A stretch of 64,000 bases of DNA from Tetmemena sp. SeJ-2015 (Eukaryota > Ciliophora > Spirotrichea > Sporadotrichida > Oxytrichidae): contig JAJKFJ010022336.1 in NCBI GenBank assembly GCA_027382625.1, positions 173,355 to 237,354 on the forward strand, read 5' to 3'. Below, piece after piece: positions 23,361 through 35,221 of the stretch. Position 1 is the stretch's first letter; the number at the start of each line of letters is the position of its first letter. Below the pieces are notes generated by a model. The model worked only from the letters and a program-made list of their open reading frames with translations, had not been told where the DNA came from and made no database searches. The position numbers were made by a program, and so were the translations under genes.

Positions 23361-23690
23361 TTCTTTTAAATTAATAATTTAAATTTGGTTTTATATTAAG
23401 ACTAAAATTAAGATCTGATTTAAATTAAGAGGCTTATTACAGCTTATTTGCTATGTAATTCTACTTATTAAAATAATCGTAAACCCTTTAATTAAAAATG
23501 GAAATTACTTCAATTCAATAGAATCAATTAAAAGCTTTCAGATAAAAATAGCAAAATATATAAAAAACCTTTATTTTTTAATTGTTGCTTTATCATTTCT
23601 TATTTGTATTTTATTTTAATGTTTGAGTTTATAATTGAAGTCTATGAAAAATCAAAATTCCTAGTAAACTAAGACACATTTTTATATTTT
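23361..23690. other. Divergent intergenic region, no gene seen
   Basis: AT-rich, without a coding-like frame. It lies between a minus-strand start and the next plus-strand gene. Confidence 0.5.
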
Positions 23691-23699
23691 TTGCAATTT

Positions 23700-26600
23700 A
23701 TAGTGAGAAGGGTTTAGAGAAGTTAGGTAAATAGTTATAAGATTTTAAAAGTGTAGTTATAGGAAGAGAACAGCCTCGGAGAAATCTGGAAAATAAGTCA
23801 ATCCTAAAGTGTGGAAGAGGAAGATGATTTCTAAGATCAAAACCAGCAATATATATCCCACAAAAATAAATATCACATAATACTTTTAATCTTAAGGATT
23901 TGGATTGCAAAATTAAAGAGGAGAGGAGATTACTAAGACATTTTTAACAAGTAGCACCAAAGGATTATACCTACGTCCCAAAAAGAATATGTTGAAAATC
24001 TACACTAAATCCTTCAAGACAACAATCAATACTTGAAAATTGAAGATCCTAACTTGTTAGCGAACTCTAATCAGCCAAGTTTTTTCAGGAGTTCCCAAGA
24101 TTCAACCGATTAAAGGTCTCAAGCAAAGAGCAGTCAAAGAAATGAAATTACTCAAGCATAGGATCCTGTCTAAAATCATGATAAAAGTTTCAGTTTTATG
24201 GCTTCCTAATTAAATTAAGATCAAAATGAGCAATCTTTAGATTAAGCGTAATGAGCATTATATTATATATACGAATCTCAAGTTTCAGAGGACCGCTAGA
24301 GCAGCTTTAAAACAAAAAGAAATGTGAGTAAACGCCAGAGCGGAGAGTGTCATTTAGAGCGGATGTGATAGATCTGGAAGAATCTGTGCTACCTAGGGGC
24401 ATGCTTGGAAATGGAAATTCATCAGAAGGTCTATTGCTAATGTATTTGCATCCTTAAATACAAATACTTTTATTTAACTACTTTTTAATTTAATTAACTT
24501 CATTTAATATCTTCATAACTTAATCAGAAACCCCGTTATCATATACCAGGGCAAAGAGACCTGCTTTACTTGAGAAGCTGAGCTCAAGCACTAATCAGAA
24601 CTTAGTGACAGAGGATTCAAGCAGTTAGAATGTGAGTCAGTCAAGCAACTTAGGTCAGCTAATCAAGGAGAGATAATACTTACTCAAAAAGAGACTTAAT
24701 ATCAAAAAATAGTATAATGGTGCACCCTCAAATTTAGTCATTGTAGAAAATGATGACAGTAAGAAAATTGACCCTCAAAATTCATGTATATATTCATTTA
24801 TTACTTAATTCCACTAGATTCAAGAAACTTCCCTTGATAAATTTTATAATTCATTAAAAAGTCTCTTTCTCTTTTATTAAATGAATGCACATAAACTTAT
24901 ATTCAATTTTGAAGATAAGAGAAGATTCATAGTCAGGAAGAGTTAGCCCAAATGACCAAGGGTCTCAGAAAGATCCAATTATTATGAGTATTTTAAGAAG
25001 CTCGATCTAGTTTAGGAGCGTCTACAGAGAGTAGAGTTAGTTAGCACCAAGACTTAATAACCGTTTCTAATTTTTCTTGTTAAATTAGTAGACTTGATTT
25101 CTAAACTGATGAAAAAGAGCAATAATCCTACAACTATAGAGCCATATAAATCCTATCGGTTTGAAGCTAAAAATACCACGCCTTCTTCAAGGGTGAACTT
25201 TTCAAACAACGAATCTTCAATTTTTACAAACTCAGTAAACAACTACAAACTCAAACCGATAGAGTTGGGAAAACCTATCACTTCTTATAATCTAGCTCCA
25301 ACCCTAAATTAGCCAAAATTAATTGAGAAAATGTCTACCACACCAAAAGACACTTTCGAAAGCTTATTTAACTTTAGAATAGATATTTTAAGATTGCATG
25401 TAATAGAACAGTAATCAAGATCAAACTATACTAATTTTAATTTATACTTAAAATTATTTAAAGCTAATAAAAGCAATAAAGAATTTGAAAGGACTTGAGA
25501 TGATCTAGACTCCACGAGTAGTCAAATTTTAAAATTACAGAAGTTATAAAGATAACAAAAATCTCCTGACAATGAGGAAGATTATGAAAAAATTTAAGCC
25601 TAAAAGGATTTTGTGATTAAAAGTCAAGATCTCGTCTCTCATAAATTAATTGATATCAATAGATTATAAATATGAATAAAAATATTTAAAGGGAAAGAGA
25701 GGCCAAAAAATAAGTAGCTGGATAAACACTTCTAAAAGTATAATTTCTTCATCTAAGAAGAAAATATTGTCCTAAAGACTAAAAAACGGAAAGAGGAAAC
25801 TTTAGAGATCAGAGCTAACAAGGATACCTATACTGGAGTTAATTGACAATATCACTTTAATATAAGCTTTTTTATTGAATTCAGAGTTACTCCCTAAGAG
25901 TTTCAGATGCTGAAATAGTTCCTGACTGAGAATTATTCAAAGAGAGGCATAGCAATTGATGAGGCTGTAATAGAAGACCTTGCAAAAACATATCGATAAC
26001 TTTTGATGAAAGAAAAAAATGCTCAAGACCAAACGATAAATGCTAAAACTAAGTCGAGTAAGCTTTTTCAAAAATTCAAGACGAGATAAGACTTGAGTAC
26101 TTACTAAGACACAGATTCTTCTTAAAATAGAACGCTAGCAGATATTTTAGGAGATTAGAAATGGATCGAGAAAAATTGGGTCGATCAAAAATATCAACTT
26201 ACTGAAGTGCAAAAGCTATCCTTAACACCCTTAGAGAGGTACATATATGAGCTACCAGAGATTATTATATAGAAAACGCCAAAATATGGAGACAGATTTT
26301 CCTGTGGAATCTATTCAGGCTTGTGCAATTATGAAATTTATGAGAAGGAGTCTGAGAAAAGCTGGATTAATGTTCAAGAGGAAACTCTATTAAAAGAGAG
26401 GATGTGTTTGTTAAGTTCTTAAAGATCGAGTAATTTCAGTTTGCATTTTCGATACAATAAATATAATGCGAATTTAAGTTATCTATAATAACTAGGTCCT
26501 ATCAATATGGAAATAGAAGAAGACTTTTTTATCACCTCTAATTAATTTCTGTAAACCTACTACCTACTATTTTGGAACCTAGCACTACTAAGTGAAAGAC

Positions 26601-26800
26601 GAGCTTATTTATAATTAGCTTGGTACAATCACAATTTTGAAAAGCAATTCTCCATATATAATAAATGTTGAATTTTTCTAAAGCAATGCTTTTGAAGTGA
26701 GAGTATCTATCCACAAGAAACATGCCGAGAAGCCTTTATTTGAAATTGAGTTGCCTCTCTTTACTTGGAATTTGTGTTGTGTTGAATAAACATAAATATT
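23700..26800 (+). CDS. Large unknown protein (possibly more than one gene)
   Basis: Coding pieces in the plus direction, in order: YVENLHQILQDNNQYLKI; SFFRSSQDSTDQRSQAKS; ADVIDLEESVLPRGMLGNG; NLGQLIKERQYLLKKRLNI; LISKLMKKSNNPTTIEPY; a long Asn/Lys-rich stretch; FRVTPQEFQMLKQFLTENY; TLADILGDQKWIEKNWVDQ; ERYIYELPEIIIQKTPKYG; FEVRVSIHKKHAEKPLFEI. The C-terminal pieces have beta-strand-like alternation, so a C2- or Ig-like fold is possible. IES and intron junctions are not resolved and no start codon is certain. No family was recognised. Confidence 0.45.
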
Positions 26801-26849
26801 TTTAGCTCTTCAAAAATCAATATCTGATTAAATTTTGTTGAATGTTCTA

Positions 26850-27140
26850 AAACTGAAATGAGGATAATTGATAAAATTTCACATAGAACAGCCGGGCTCA
26901 TCAGAAAAAAGAGAGCTGGTGTTTGCCAGCCTTTCTGCTCCTTAAACTCTCTATATCATATAATTTTTCCACGAATAGCTTCTCCAATGGATAAGCTTTC
27001 TATAATATCTGCTCTTATAGTACTTGACTACATACTTTATAACAAGAAGATTGGATGCTTACCTAATTCTATTAAAGGATATGCCTGTTGTTTTTTACCA
27101 TTCTGAAACTTATCTATTAATATTTTAGACTAATTAAATC
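26850..27140 (-). CDS. Minus-strand coding fragment between plus-strand segments
   Basis: Reverse-strand frames have good composition: NGKKQQAYPLIELGKHPIF, and in a shifted frame AYPLEKLFVEKLYDIESLRS then TGA. It sits between the plus-strand gene at 23.7-26.8 kb and the first plus-strand segment of the C2CD5-like gene. It may be an inverted segment of a scrambled neighbour, or the 3' part of a small separate gene. No pointer was found. Confidence 0.35.
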
Positions 27141-27169
27141 ATTATAATTTGGAACTGATTTGAGTATAG

Positions 27170-27182
27170 AAGAAAAATTACT
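27170..27182 (+). other. Scrambling pointer, incoming copy AAGAAAAATTACT
   Basis: The 13-bp sequence is identical to the reverse complement of 30944-30956. It marks the start of the plus-strand block of the C2CD5-like gene. Bases on both sides differ between the copies, so the identity is exactly 13 bp. Confidence 0.85.
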
Positions 27183-30100
27183 AGAAGCAGATAGCTGGAA
27201 AACAAAATTTGAAGAGCAACTTACTTTTGAACAAAGATAAGGATTAGGATGACACTCGACCAAAGGTGGAGTTTATTACCTCAAACACTTTCCCAGAAGA
27301 TGCACTGATGTGGTTTGGATCGACAGGGTTTCAGTCCGATCAGTACGCTTGATATCACTCAAGACTACTGAGAGAAATAGTTGGTGGGCTGAGCTAAGAG
27401 AGGAAATCACTAAGAATGCACTCTCAATGAATTGCTCGCACATCATAGGCTATAGAGAAGTGGTGAGTATCTATAAAGATGTCATGGTTCTGAATGCTTT
27501 TGGCACTGCGGTTAAAATTAAAGAGATCTCTCATTAAGCTACGAAAAAGGATCATCTTAAGGGCAACCCTATTAGGATGAGAACTCCTATGGAATATTCC
27601 CCTTCTTTAGAACCTATACCACTTAATAAGAATGTAAGCGCCTAACTCCAAGACTATAAGTATTAAAAGAAGCAGGGTGAGGGAGCTTTATAGCAAACTC
27701 AGAGCTAATCTAATAAGACTACAAGACTTTCCTGCTAATTCTGCCATGTCATTCAGAAGAGCTACAGCTAGGATAAAGTGATGAGCAAACTTCATCTCTA
27801 CAAATGCTTAGAGTGCAACAAGGATTACGTTCCAGAAATTATTATAGCATCAGTTGATCCTCCCGAAGGTCTAAATATAATAGGGACTTCCAAATACATA
27901 GAAGCTAGATTAGTTAAATTGAAGAAAAATTTAAAAGGAGAGCAGCATGCTATAACCATAAGTGAAAAGGTGTTCTTTTTAGAGTACCATCTGCATAGTC
28001 AACTTATAAAAAAGATGAAGATGTATGGTAAAAATGCTCTCTTCAGTTTGAGATTTAACATCATTATCTCTGAAGATACTATAGTTGGAGTAGCCACATT
28101 TTAATTATTGATAAAATTTCGAAGATTTTTGAAATTATAAATACACAGGAACTGCTCTATGCCTCAAAGCTCTTCCCATCCCTGCCCATTAAAGATACAG
28201 TAAAACATGCAAGTTTTCTAAGAGAATTAGGCTGATAAGCGCTTGTTTGAGAATCTTGAGAAACTTTAAAAGTTTTACATAGAGCAAAGTCTGGAGTCAG
28301 ACATCTATTCTATCAGGACTCCTTACTTCTTCATGCAGTAGTAAAAGTATCAAGAGTACTTTGCAGACAATAGAAAGTTTAGCTCTGATTAACTAGCTAT
28401 GATAGAAATTATAAAGAAGTCGCCATCCAAAAGTAATACTCTAGAAGAAGAAAAGTTTAAAGCATCTTTAAAAAAGTGTTATTTTATTTTAAGTTAACAG
28501 ATTTGGATAATTTGCTGGCTCACTCTGGCTTTTAAGGAATACAAGGGAATCATATTCTTGCAAACTTTAATCATGAATATTTGAGGAGAATATCGGAGGA
28601 GGTCTTATCAAACGATCATGCTAAAATTAGCCCAAAAAAACTCTAACCAAGACAGGCTGATTAAGATTTCACTAATTTTGAAGAAAATGTGGAAGAGCCA
28701 CTTACAAACAAAAACAGTCAATCTAAGAGAAATTTTAATCAGATTAACATTCTTGCACTGGATAATTAAATGCCTTATCATTTTTATAATGAATAAGAGA
28801 TAAGCATTAATTTTTGAATTAAATGCCATAATCTCAGATAAGTCCTAGTAACGTCCAATAATCTCCAAATCAGAATACTAATTTTGTTTTCACAAGAGAG
28901 GAATCTAAAGGTGCAACCGAAACCCAAATAAATTAGAAAAATACGAATGCGGCAGGAGGTAGTGTTTATCTAAACACTGCAGGTTCTCCGCATGATCAGC
29001 AAGAAAGAAAGGAAGAGAAAGAGGAGTTCCGTAAAATGAGAAACTCCCCTTAACAGAGAAACCACTCTGAGAGACAAGACTTTTATTTTTTAAAGTTAAT
29101 CATGATAATTTCAAAGGAGGCCAATCAGTAAATAGTTTGAATTAAATCAAACTTAAGATCAATTTAGAAGGTGTCAACAAAAGAGTAACTCAAGACAATG
29201 AAGAAAGTTATTTCTTTCCAAATTATTGAATAATTAACATTTTTAAAAAAGAAACAGCTGGAAATTTCCAGAATGATAGTCGGTAAAATCACATTGTTGA
29301 AAATGTCCGCGGTAAATACACCTTGTCATTGAAGGACATGACATTAAAAATTGTTAATTAATATCTTTCTTTCATTTTAATTAGAGCAAAAGGTAGAGTT
29401 CTACAATTTAAATGACAACTTCCAACTAAATAAATAAGTTCCTTCATTTTCTCTACCAGGGGCTGCATTATCATTATATCAAAATGAGTTTCTTGCTTAG
29501 CCAAATGACGTTCCTTAGTCGCCTCTTTTAAATAATCAAGTGTCTGCGGGTGGCAGTCAGCTTCCAAATTTCTACGATTTCATAGCTGATAATAAGCTAG
29601 TAGAAAGCACTAAGTATCAAATGTACCTTGGCAATAACACTCAAGTGAAGACATCTTTTCTCATTAAGCTAGATGATATGAAAGATTTAGATGTCTTAAA
29701 AAGTGCACTAGATCCCTTTGTGCCAGAGAATTAAAAATTTTAGGACTTGTAACTTCCAATTTTAGTTTAAGTGATTATTCTGAATTTGATAATCCTGAAT
29801 ACCTAATATGACTTGTTTAACTATAACTGGTAGAGCATAGATCCCGACAAAGTGTAATTCATCTACAAGAGTTGCAGATTCCTGTTTGAGGAAAGAGATG
29901 AAAACAAGATTAATACCACCTTTAATCAAATACTCCAGCAAGCTCATCAAATTTATTGATTGTAAATGACTTCTATTACTTTATACATCTAGAGTTAGTG
30001 TAGTGGGTTATTCAGCAAGGATACACCCCTGGAGTGATTTGCGCATTGAGAGATTAGATAAAGATCTAAGACAACAACTATATTGACATCATTTTTACTG

Positions 30101-30884
30101 GAGCCATTTTGACAATTGAGGAACATCAAATGCTACAAGTAGTGAGGAAAGAAAAAGACAAACTATCGGTCAGAACTGATATTGATCTTCCCAAAGAGAT
30201 ACTTTCAAAAATTATAAAAGCTTATTATACTTGAGTCGATTAATTAAAGTGGTCATAAGCCTGGAGATGATCATAGAATATCTATAGACTTGACTCTCGG
30301 GGAAGGTAATTTGCATAATGGCTAATACCAAGGATAAAAAGAGAAGAAGGAGAAGAGGAGGAGGTGGTTTCTTTTCGTTTTTCAAATGCGGTCAAAATAA
30401 ATAGGTTAAACAAGAATAGTATAACCCAATTGCAAACAATTTTACTTTATATATGTCATAAACAAAAGAACTCATATAAAGTTGCTGCCTATGTCTATTT
30501 ATCCCAAGAAGATTATCAAAAAAGTACTTGGGAATTGTGGATGTTCATTTGATGAGGCAAATTAGAATAACTATAAGAGAAGAAGACAAGTTGCCATCTT
30601 TGATTGAAGGAGTCTTAGATGAAGTGAATGAAACAGTCAAAGCTAAGGTAGAGGCTCTTGGTGGAAATTGCCTACTGGGATATAAAATCGATGTTAATAC
30701 TCTTGAGCAGACTTAATAAACCTAGTTGAATTTGCTGATAAGTTGTTTCGGAGACGTAGTGGAAGTTGAAGAAGCCAAAGATATTAATTATGGACTAGAA
30801 AATTTAAAGCCTAAGGTCACTGAAATCGATAGCGCTATCTAGAAAACAACAGTTAGAGACTACCTCCTTAAAGATATGGCTTGA
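27170..30884 (+). CDS. C2CD5: C2CD5-like protein, middle and C-terminal part (scrambled gene, second block)
   Basis: This block encodes everything after the first repeat domain of a C2CD5 (CDP138)-like protein, a C2-domain protein linked in animals to membrane trafficking and vesicle fusion. Matches in order: KVEFITSNTFPEDAL; VSVRSVRL then NSWWAELREEI and CSHIIGYREV (second repeat); a C-x2-C pair near 27,800 with YKCLECNKDYVPE; ARLVKLKKNLKG and KMKMYGKNALFSLRFNI; and FIPRRLSKKYLGIVDVH, KVEALGGNCLLGYK and ISCFGDVVEV near the C-terminus. The stop is TGA 30882-30884. It has no C2 domain or start codon of its own; those are on the other strand downstream. A one-base slip near 27,305 looks like an indel. 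Confidence 0.88.
28095..28147 (+). other. IES, pointer CACA
   Basis: CACA at 28095-28098 and 28144-28147; 49 bp would be eliminated. The join reads VGVATGTALCLKALPIP, which matches the C2CD5 family at this position (consensus ATG followed by LxALPxP). Confidence 0.85.
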
Positions 30885-30943
30885 CAATTCATTCATTTTA
30901 CTAATCTAATTCGCTTAAAGGATTTTAATGAGTATTTGTTGGG

Positions 30944-30956
30944 AGTAATTTTTCTT
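30944..30956 (-). other. Scrambling pointer, outgoing copy (reverse strand)
   Basis: On the minus strand this reads AAGAAAAATTACT, the same as 27170-27182 on plus. Joining the two blocks here gives NKKNY continuing as QKQIAGKQNLKSN and on to DDTRPKVEFITS in one frame. Confidence 0.85.
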
Positions 30957-31845
30957 GTTAGCAAGGTTAAGTTGCAAGTTTTGATTTCTACCTGACTCAT
31001 CATCAAGTTTTATAATTGCTGCAGCAGTTCCATAGCCTCTGAGAACAAACCTTTTACTTTTGGCACCCTCATTATCAAGTACCTGTCTATATGATATAAT
31101 CGCATTTCCGCCTCTCTTAATCACTATCTTTCCCAACTTTCTTCTTAGTTTTAGGCAGTTTTCCTATATCAAAATCATATTCTCTGCTTCGGAGCGATCG
31201 CTCTTTTTGAAGTCGACAAGTTCTTCAACGAATCCAAGCATATTTTTCACAATGCAAAGAGGAGGGGAAGCTGAAGAAAAGAAAGACACCAGAGTCGTAG
31301 ATATGGCTTTTGCAATAAGCTTATGGAATTAATTATAAACCCATAATTTATTAAGTAAGGTTTATTTTCATCTCTGACAAATGTTAGCTTAACTTCTACA
31401 AGCAGCTCTCCTCTAAGGCCCTGAAACATGTCATAGATAGGAAACCAGCACTTGATTTGCTGGCTGTGATCTCCTCGTTCAAAAGAGAACTTAACTCGAT
31501 CAAGACAGTTCCAACCATATTTTCTCTGTTTATTACATCCTCATCTATGACCTTGATCTCCAATACATTTTCTTAAAGCTACTCGTCGTCTATTTTCTCA
31601 AACGCAAATGTTGCATTCTGCCATTTAGGATTGAGTTCATTTAATATAAAATTTGCTTAATTTAATGTCTCTATATTTTGATTATCATTGTAGACAGTTT
31701 CAGTTTAGAAAATTGTTCCTGTTCCATCGACACCCCCAGTTCTTCCGAATTACACAAGACAGTAGGCATCAGTTGTGTTCCTAGATTTCTCCATTATAGG
31801 CAAGTTCCTAGCTTCATATATGATACATTTTAATTCACTAGGCAT
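30944..31845 (-). CDS. C2CD5: C2CD5-like protein, N-terminal C2 domain and first repeat (scrambled, inverted block)
   Basis: ATG at 31845. The start MPSELKCIIYEARNLPIMEK aligns with the C2CD5 N-terminus. The C2 domain continues with TDAYCLVQFG, LNPKWQNATFAFEKI and IKVIDEDVINRENMVGT, then CWFPIYDMFQGLRGELLVEV. The first conserved repeat follows: MLGFVEELVDFKKSD, RGGNAIISYRQVLDNEG, VLRGYGTAAAI. The block ends at the pointer 30956-30944, just 59 bp from the C-terminal stop of the same gene on the plus strand. It starts 152 bp from the divergent RING-H2 gene. One frame slip near 31,460 looks like a missing base. An AT-rich gap near 31,300-31,370 is probably an intron or IES. Confidence 0.9.
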
Positions 31846-31997
31846 TTTACTATTTAATCTAGGGAAAATTAATATACTTTTATTTTATAACGCCCCCCAC
31901 TTTAATTACTTTGACATTATATTTGATGAGATAGAGAGCAAAGTACATGGATATCCATTAAAATATATTTTGGATAAATTCGTCATTGATATCAGAA

Positions 31998-34445
31998 ATG
32001 AACGAAGACTACTTGTATGATTTTGAAGCAGAGGAAGAATAGACTCTGAACGGGAGAATCTAAAACCCACATCCCCAACATAATCTAAACCGAGGTTAAG
32101 TGAATGCTTTGAATCAATCGAGACTTGAAATTGGAGAATCCCCAGAGTCTACTGATGATTCTTTAGAGAATGATGAGGTTCAGTTACCCGAAGAGATATC
32201 TAGATGTAAGAAGGATTCACATTATCTCTTTTAAACATTAATATAGAGACATTTTATGATTACGATAACCCAGAATTAAATCATGGAAATTAAACAAACC
32301 GAACTTTACTCTAAGAAGATGCAGATGATGATCATCATAATGCTCTAAATTATTCTTTCTTTTAAATGAAAAGGAATTTTCAAAATATTTTTAAAAGCTC
32401 CCTGTTAGAGAAATCAAACATAAAGAAAGAATAGGATGAATACAGATAGTAAGAAAAAAGAGAATAAAGTCAAAAGAAAGCATAAAACATCAAACACAAG
32501 AGCCCCGACTTATCACGCCAGTGATAATTTCAATTCTAATGACGATGATGAATCTTTATTATAAGCTTTTTAAATGAAGAGGGCAAATAAAGTTCTGCTG
32601 AAAGAGAAGAAGATATAGCAGCGCTTCCAGCTCAGTAAAATCAAGAGGATGAATCTTACTCAACTCAAGCTACTGAAGAATTAGAGGAAGATAGAATATC
32701 AGATGGATTAGATGACTCTATTGAAATAAGAGAATTAAGACAACTCTAGAGGATTTCTTTTTAAGATCCACATTAAATTTATACCTCTTACTTATAACAT
32801 TAAAGAAAGACTTGTAGTGACTATTTCTTGAATGGCATGAATATTTTTCTCACCTTCTTGACAAAGATTTTCTACATCATTTCTCTCGTGATATATCATC
32901 TTTTTACTACTCTGATTGCAGTAAGATAATCATTTTTTAGATGTTTTATAAAACTTTTATAGTTAACGATTGCTATTTTGTTCTCTTCTCTTACGCTTTT
33001 GTTCGCTTTTAATGTGCTCTCAATGGTAAATATCATTAAGATTTACTAACCTTGTTTAGAATGTGGCAATATGGATTTTTGTAGTCCTTAGTTTGACATT
33101 TTTTATTTTTAAGATTTGTCTCCAGCAACTTTTCCCAGAGAGTGTAAGCTTAGGTCTTCTTGATTTATTAAGCAGTCAAAATATATTTGATCATTTGTTG
33201 ATTAGATTTTAGGATGATCTAACTAGCTTGTTTGATATGGAGATATATGGAGTGAGAAGAAATGAACAAGATCAGTTCTTCCATCTCAATCTATTGAAAT
33301 GAGCGCAGCTTTCCGGAGAAATACCAGAGCAAGAAGAACTGAAGAAATGGGCCGACTAAACTCACCTTTTAGAAGCAGACACTCAAGCAGGCCTCAGTCC
33401 CTTAATTAAAGAAGATTAGCAAGAGATTTCGATAGAGCTTATTTCGAATCCAGAATAAGACAACTCGAAATGCAAATGAAATTAAACTTTTAAATACTCA
33501 ATTCTTAGCAGCATTACGGCTACCCACCTAGATTGAATGGGTTAAATAGACTTCCAACACCTACTTTCAGAGCTTCTCTTTATCCGGGGATAATAAATTT
33601 GAGCTCACTTGATAACCAATTCATCGCATCAGACTCAGCTGAGAGACTCTCAACACAAGGAAATGATTTTATCACCGCATCAATAGATGACGATATTACA
33701 AGACTTGAGTGATGTAAATTTTTTTTTCTTTGAGGAAGAAGCAAGACTAAGAAACTAACGAAGACTCAACAGAGAACTAATACGCAATGAAATACTAAGA
33801 CTTCTAACATCTCCTGCTGACTTTGACCGATCAAGTTCTGCAAGCACTCATAATGCACTTATTTTGAGAAACTTACAATATCTTCAGCAGGTCTCCTCAA
33901 TTTTATTTAATGTTCTTTCTTTTATGTTTTGATAATGGGAGCCAGAGACTTTACTGAAAACGATTATGAGATGCTCTCTTAACTTGATAACTAGCAATAT
34001 AATAGAGGTGGGTCCTTAAGAACTTAAATGCTGATTTCATCTCTTCCAACTTATTAATTTCAAGCCAAATAGCAGCCATCGAGAGCTACTGAGGGTGATT
34101 AAGATATTGATTTGGAAAATGGACAAGGAAAAACAACTTAATCTATTGTAGATAGTTAAGGTAAAGAAAGTGTGAGCAAGATTTGGATCGGATAAAGTTT
34201 TAATATACTTTGAAAATTCTTTTCATTATGTTAAAAAGAGATCAGTGCACTATTTGCATCGAATTATCTTTATTCAATTATATGAAATAGAATCATTTGA
34301 GCATGATGAGACCATCAAAATATTACCGTGCTTCCACTAGTTTCATTCTAAATGCATAGATGACTGGCTTCAAAGAAAGACTCTATGCCCAGTCTGCAAG
34401 TTTGATGTTAAAACTGCAAATTAAAGTGAAAGACAACTTGAATGA
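31998..34445 (+). CDS. RING-H2 finger transmembrane protein, likely E3 ubiquitin ligase
   Basis: ATG at 31998 (MNEDYLYDFEAEEEQ), stop TGA 34443-34445. The N-terminal half is acidic and low in complexity. Hydrophobic segments in the middle (IFLTFLTKIFYIISLVIYHL near 32,840; a second near 32,950; a third near 33,070) suggest a multi-pass membrane protein. An Arg/Asn-rich region follows at 33,300-33,750. The C-terminus, after removing one IES, is a perfect RING-H2: C-T-I-C, then ILPCFHQFHSKCIDDW, ending in LCPVCKFD. Spacing is C-x2-C-x14-C-x-H-x2-H-x2-C-x10-C-x2-C. Such proteins ubiquitinate membrane or organelle targets. Other frame breaks at 32,220-32,790 and 33,850-34,210 are unresolved IESs or introns. 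Confidence 0.85.
34261..34293 (+). other. IES, pointer GAAT, inside the RING-H2 finger
   Basis: GAAT at 34261-34264 and 34290-34293; 29 bp would be eliminated. It joins CTICIE to SFEHDETIKILPC and sets the 14-residue spacing of the RING-H2 finger exactly. Confidence 0.92.
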
Positions 34446-34516
34446 AGTCATTTAAATGAGTTAAGATAATTCGTTATAATTGTCAAACTTAGAAATTAAA
34501 AAGAAACAAAGTCTAT

Positions 34517-35008
34517 TCACTATTGCTTTTGCTCAGAATTGCCTTCTTAATCTTTTTATTCTTCATTTATTTTGATGCTTCCTTCACATTAAGAATAAAA
34601 AGTAATTTGATGCTTGAATTAGTTTTTGAGTCTATTTTCATACAAACAGTACTGGCACTTAACATTGATCATCTTCCCTTTCTTAGAAGTCTTATAGAAG
34701 TTGGCTTGCTTGTCAATCCTGGAATTGCATCTTTTACAAATCCTTCTCTTTATATCGCTATCTCTATAATTAGTTTAATCAGCTAAATGAGAGTCTTACA
34801 TTTTAAGTACTTATCTTTTGGCTATATTTTTAATCTCAGAGGTATAGAATCTTTGCAGAGATGGATCGTCTTTTATAATATCACTCGCTTGTAGAAGATA
34901 CTACATTCTTAGGAGGTACTCTGCATTTTGAATTCCTTTGAAATTTGGGTATTTGGCAGTAGGGTCTCTCACTATTTACAAATATTGAGTCTGCTGCTTA
35001 TCTTCCAT
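34517..35008 (-). CDS. RNase P/MRP subunit of the Rpp21/Rpr2 (Snm1) family, probable
   Basis: ATG at 35008 to TGA 34519-34517, 163 codons in one uninterrupted frame with 14 or so TAR Gln codons. An N-terminal helical region (AEYLLRMQYLLQASDIIKDD, then FYTSEIKNIAKR) matches the Rpp21 pattern of helices ending in an 'IAKR' motif. It is followed by two CxxC knuckles, RRICKRCNSRID and VKCQYCLYENR, which would bind zinc. The tail is Gln-rich. Family members are about 150-160 residues and sit in the RNase P/MRP holoenzyme that processes tRNA and rRNA. No IES or intron is present, unusual for this window. The gene is convergent with the RING-H2 gene, with 71 bp between stops. Confidence 0.7.
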
Positions 35009-35221
35009 GTTAATAATAAAGTAATTCTTTGCTAAACTGAAGCTATTTTATAATTTTGAAAGCAAATTAAAATTTCTAAAATTAATTGCCAATGCTCACT
35101 TTGAAAAAATTATATGGACATTTATCATTTTGCAGCAAAGGTAAATCAATATTTATAATATCATTCTATAAAAACTTAATAACAAAATATAGCTGAATTA
35201 TACCAAAGGAAAATTAATAAT

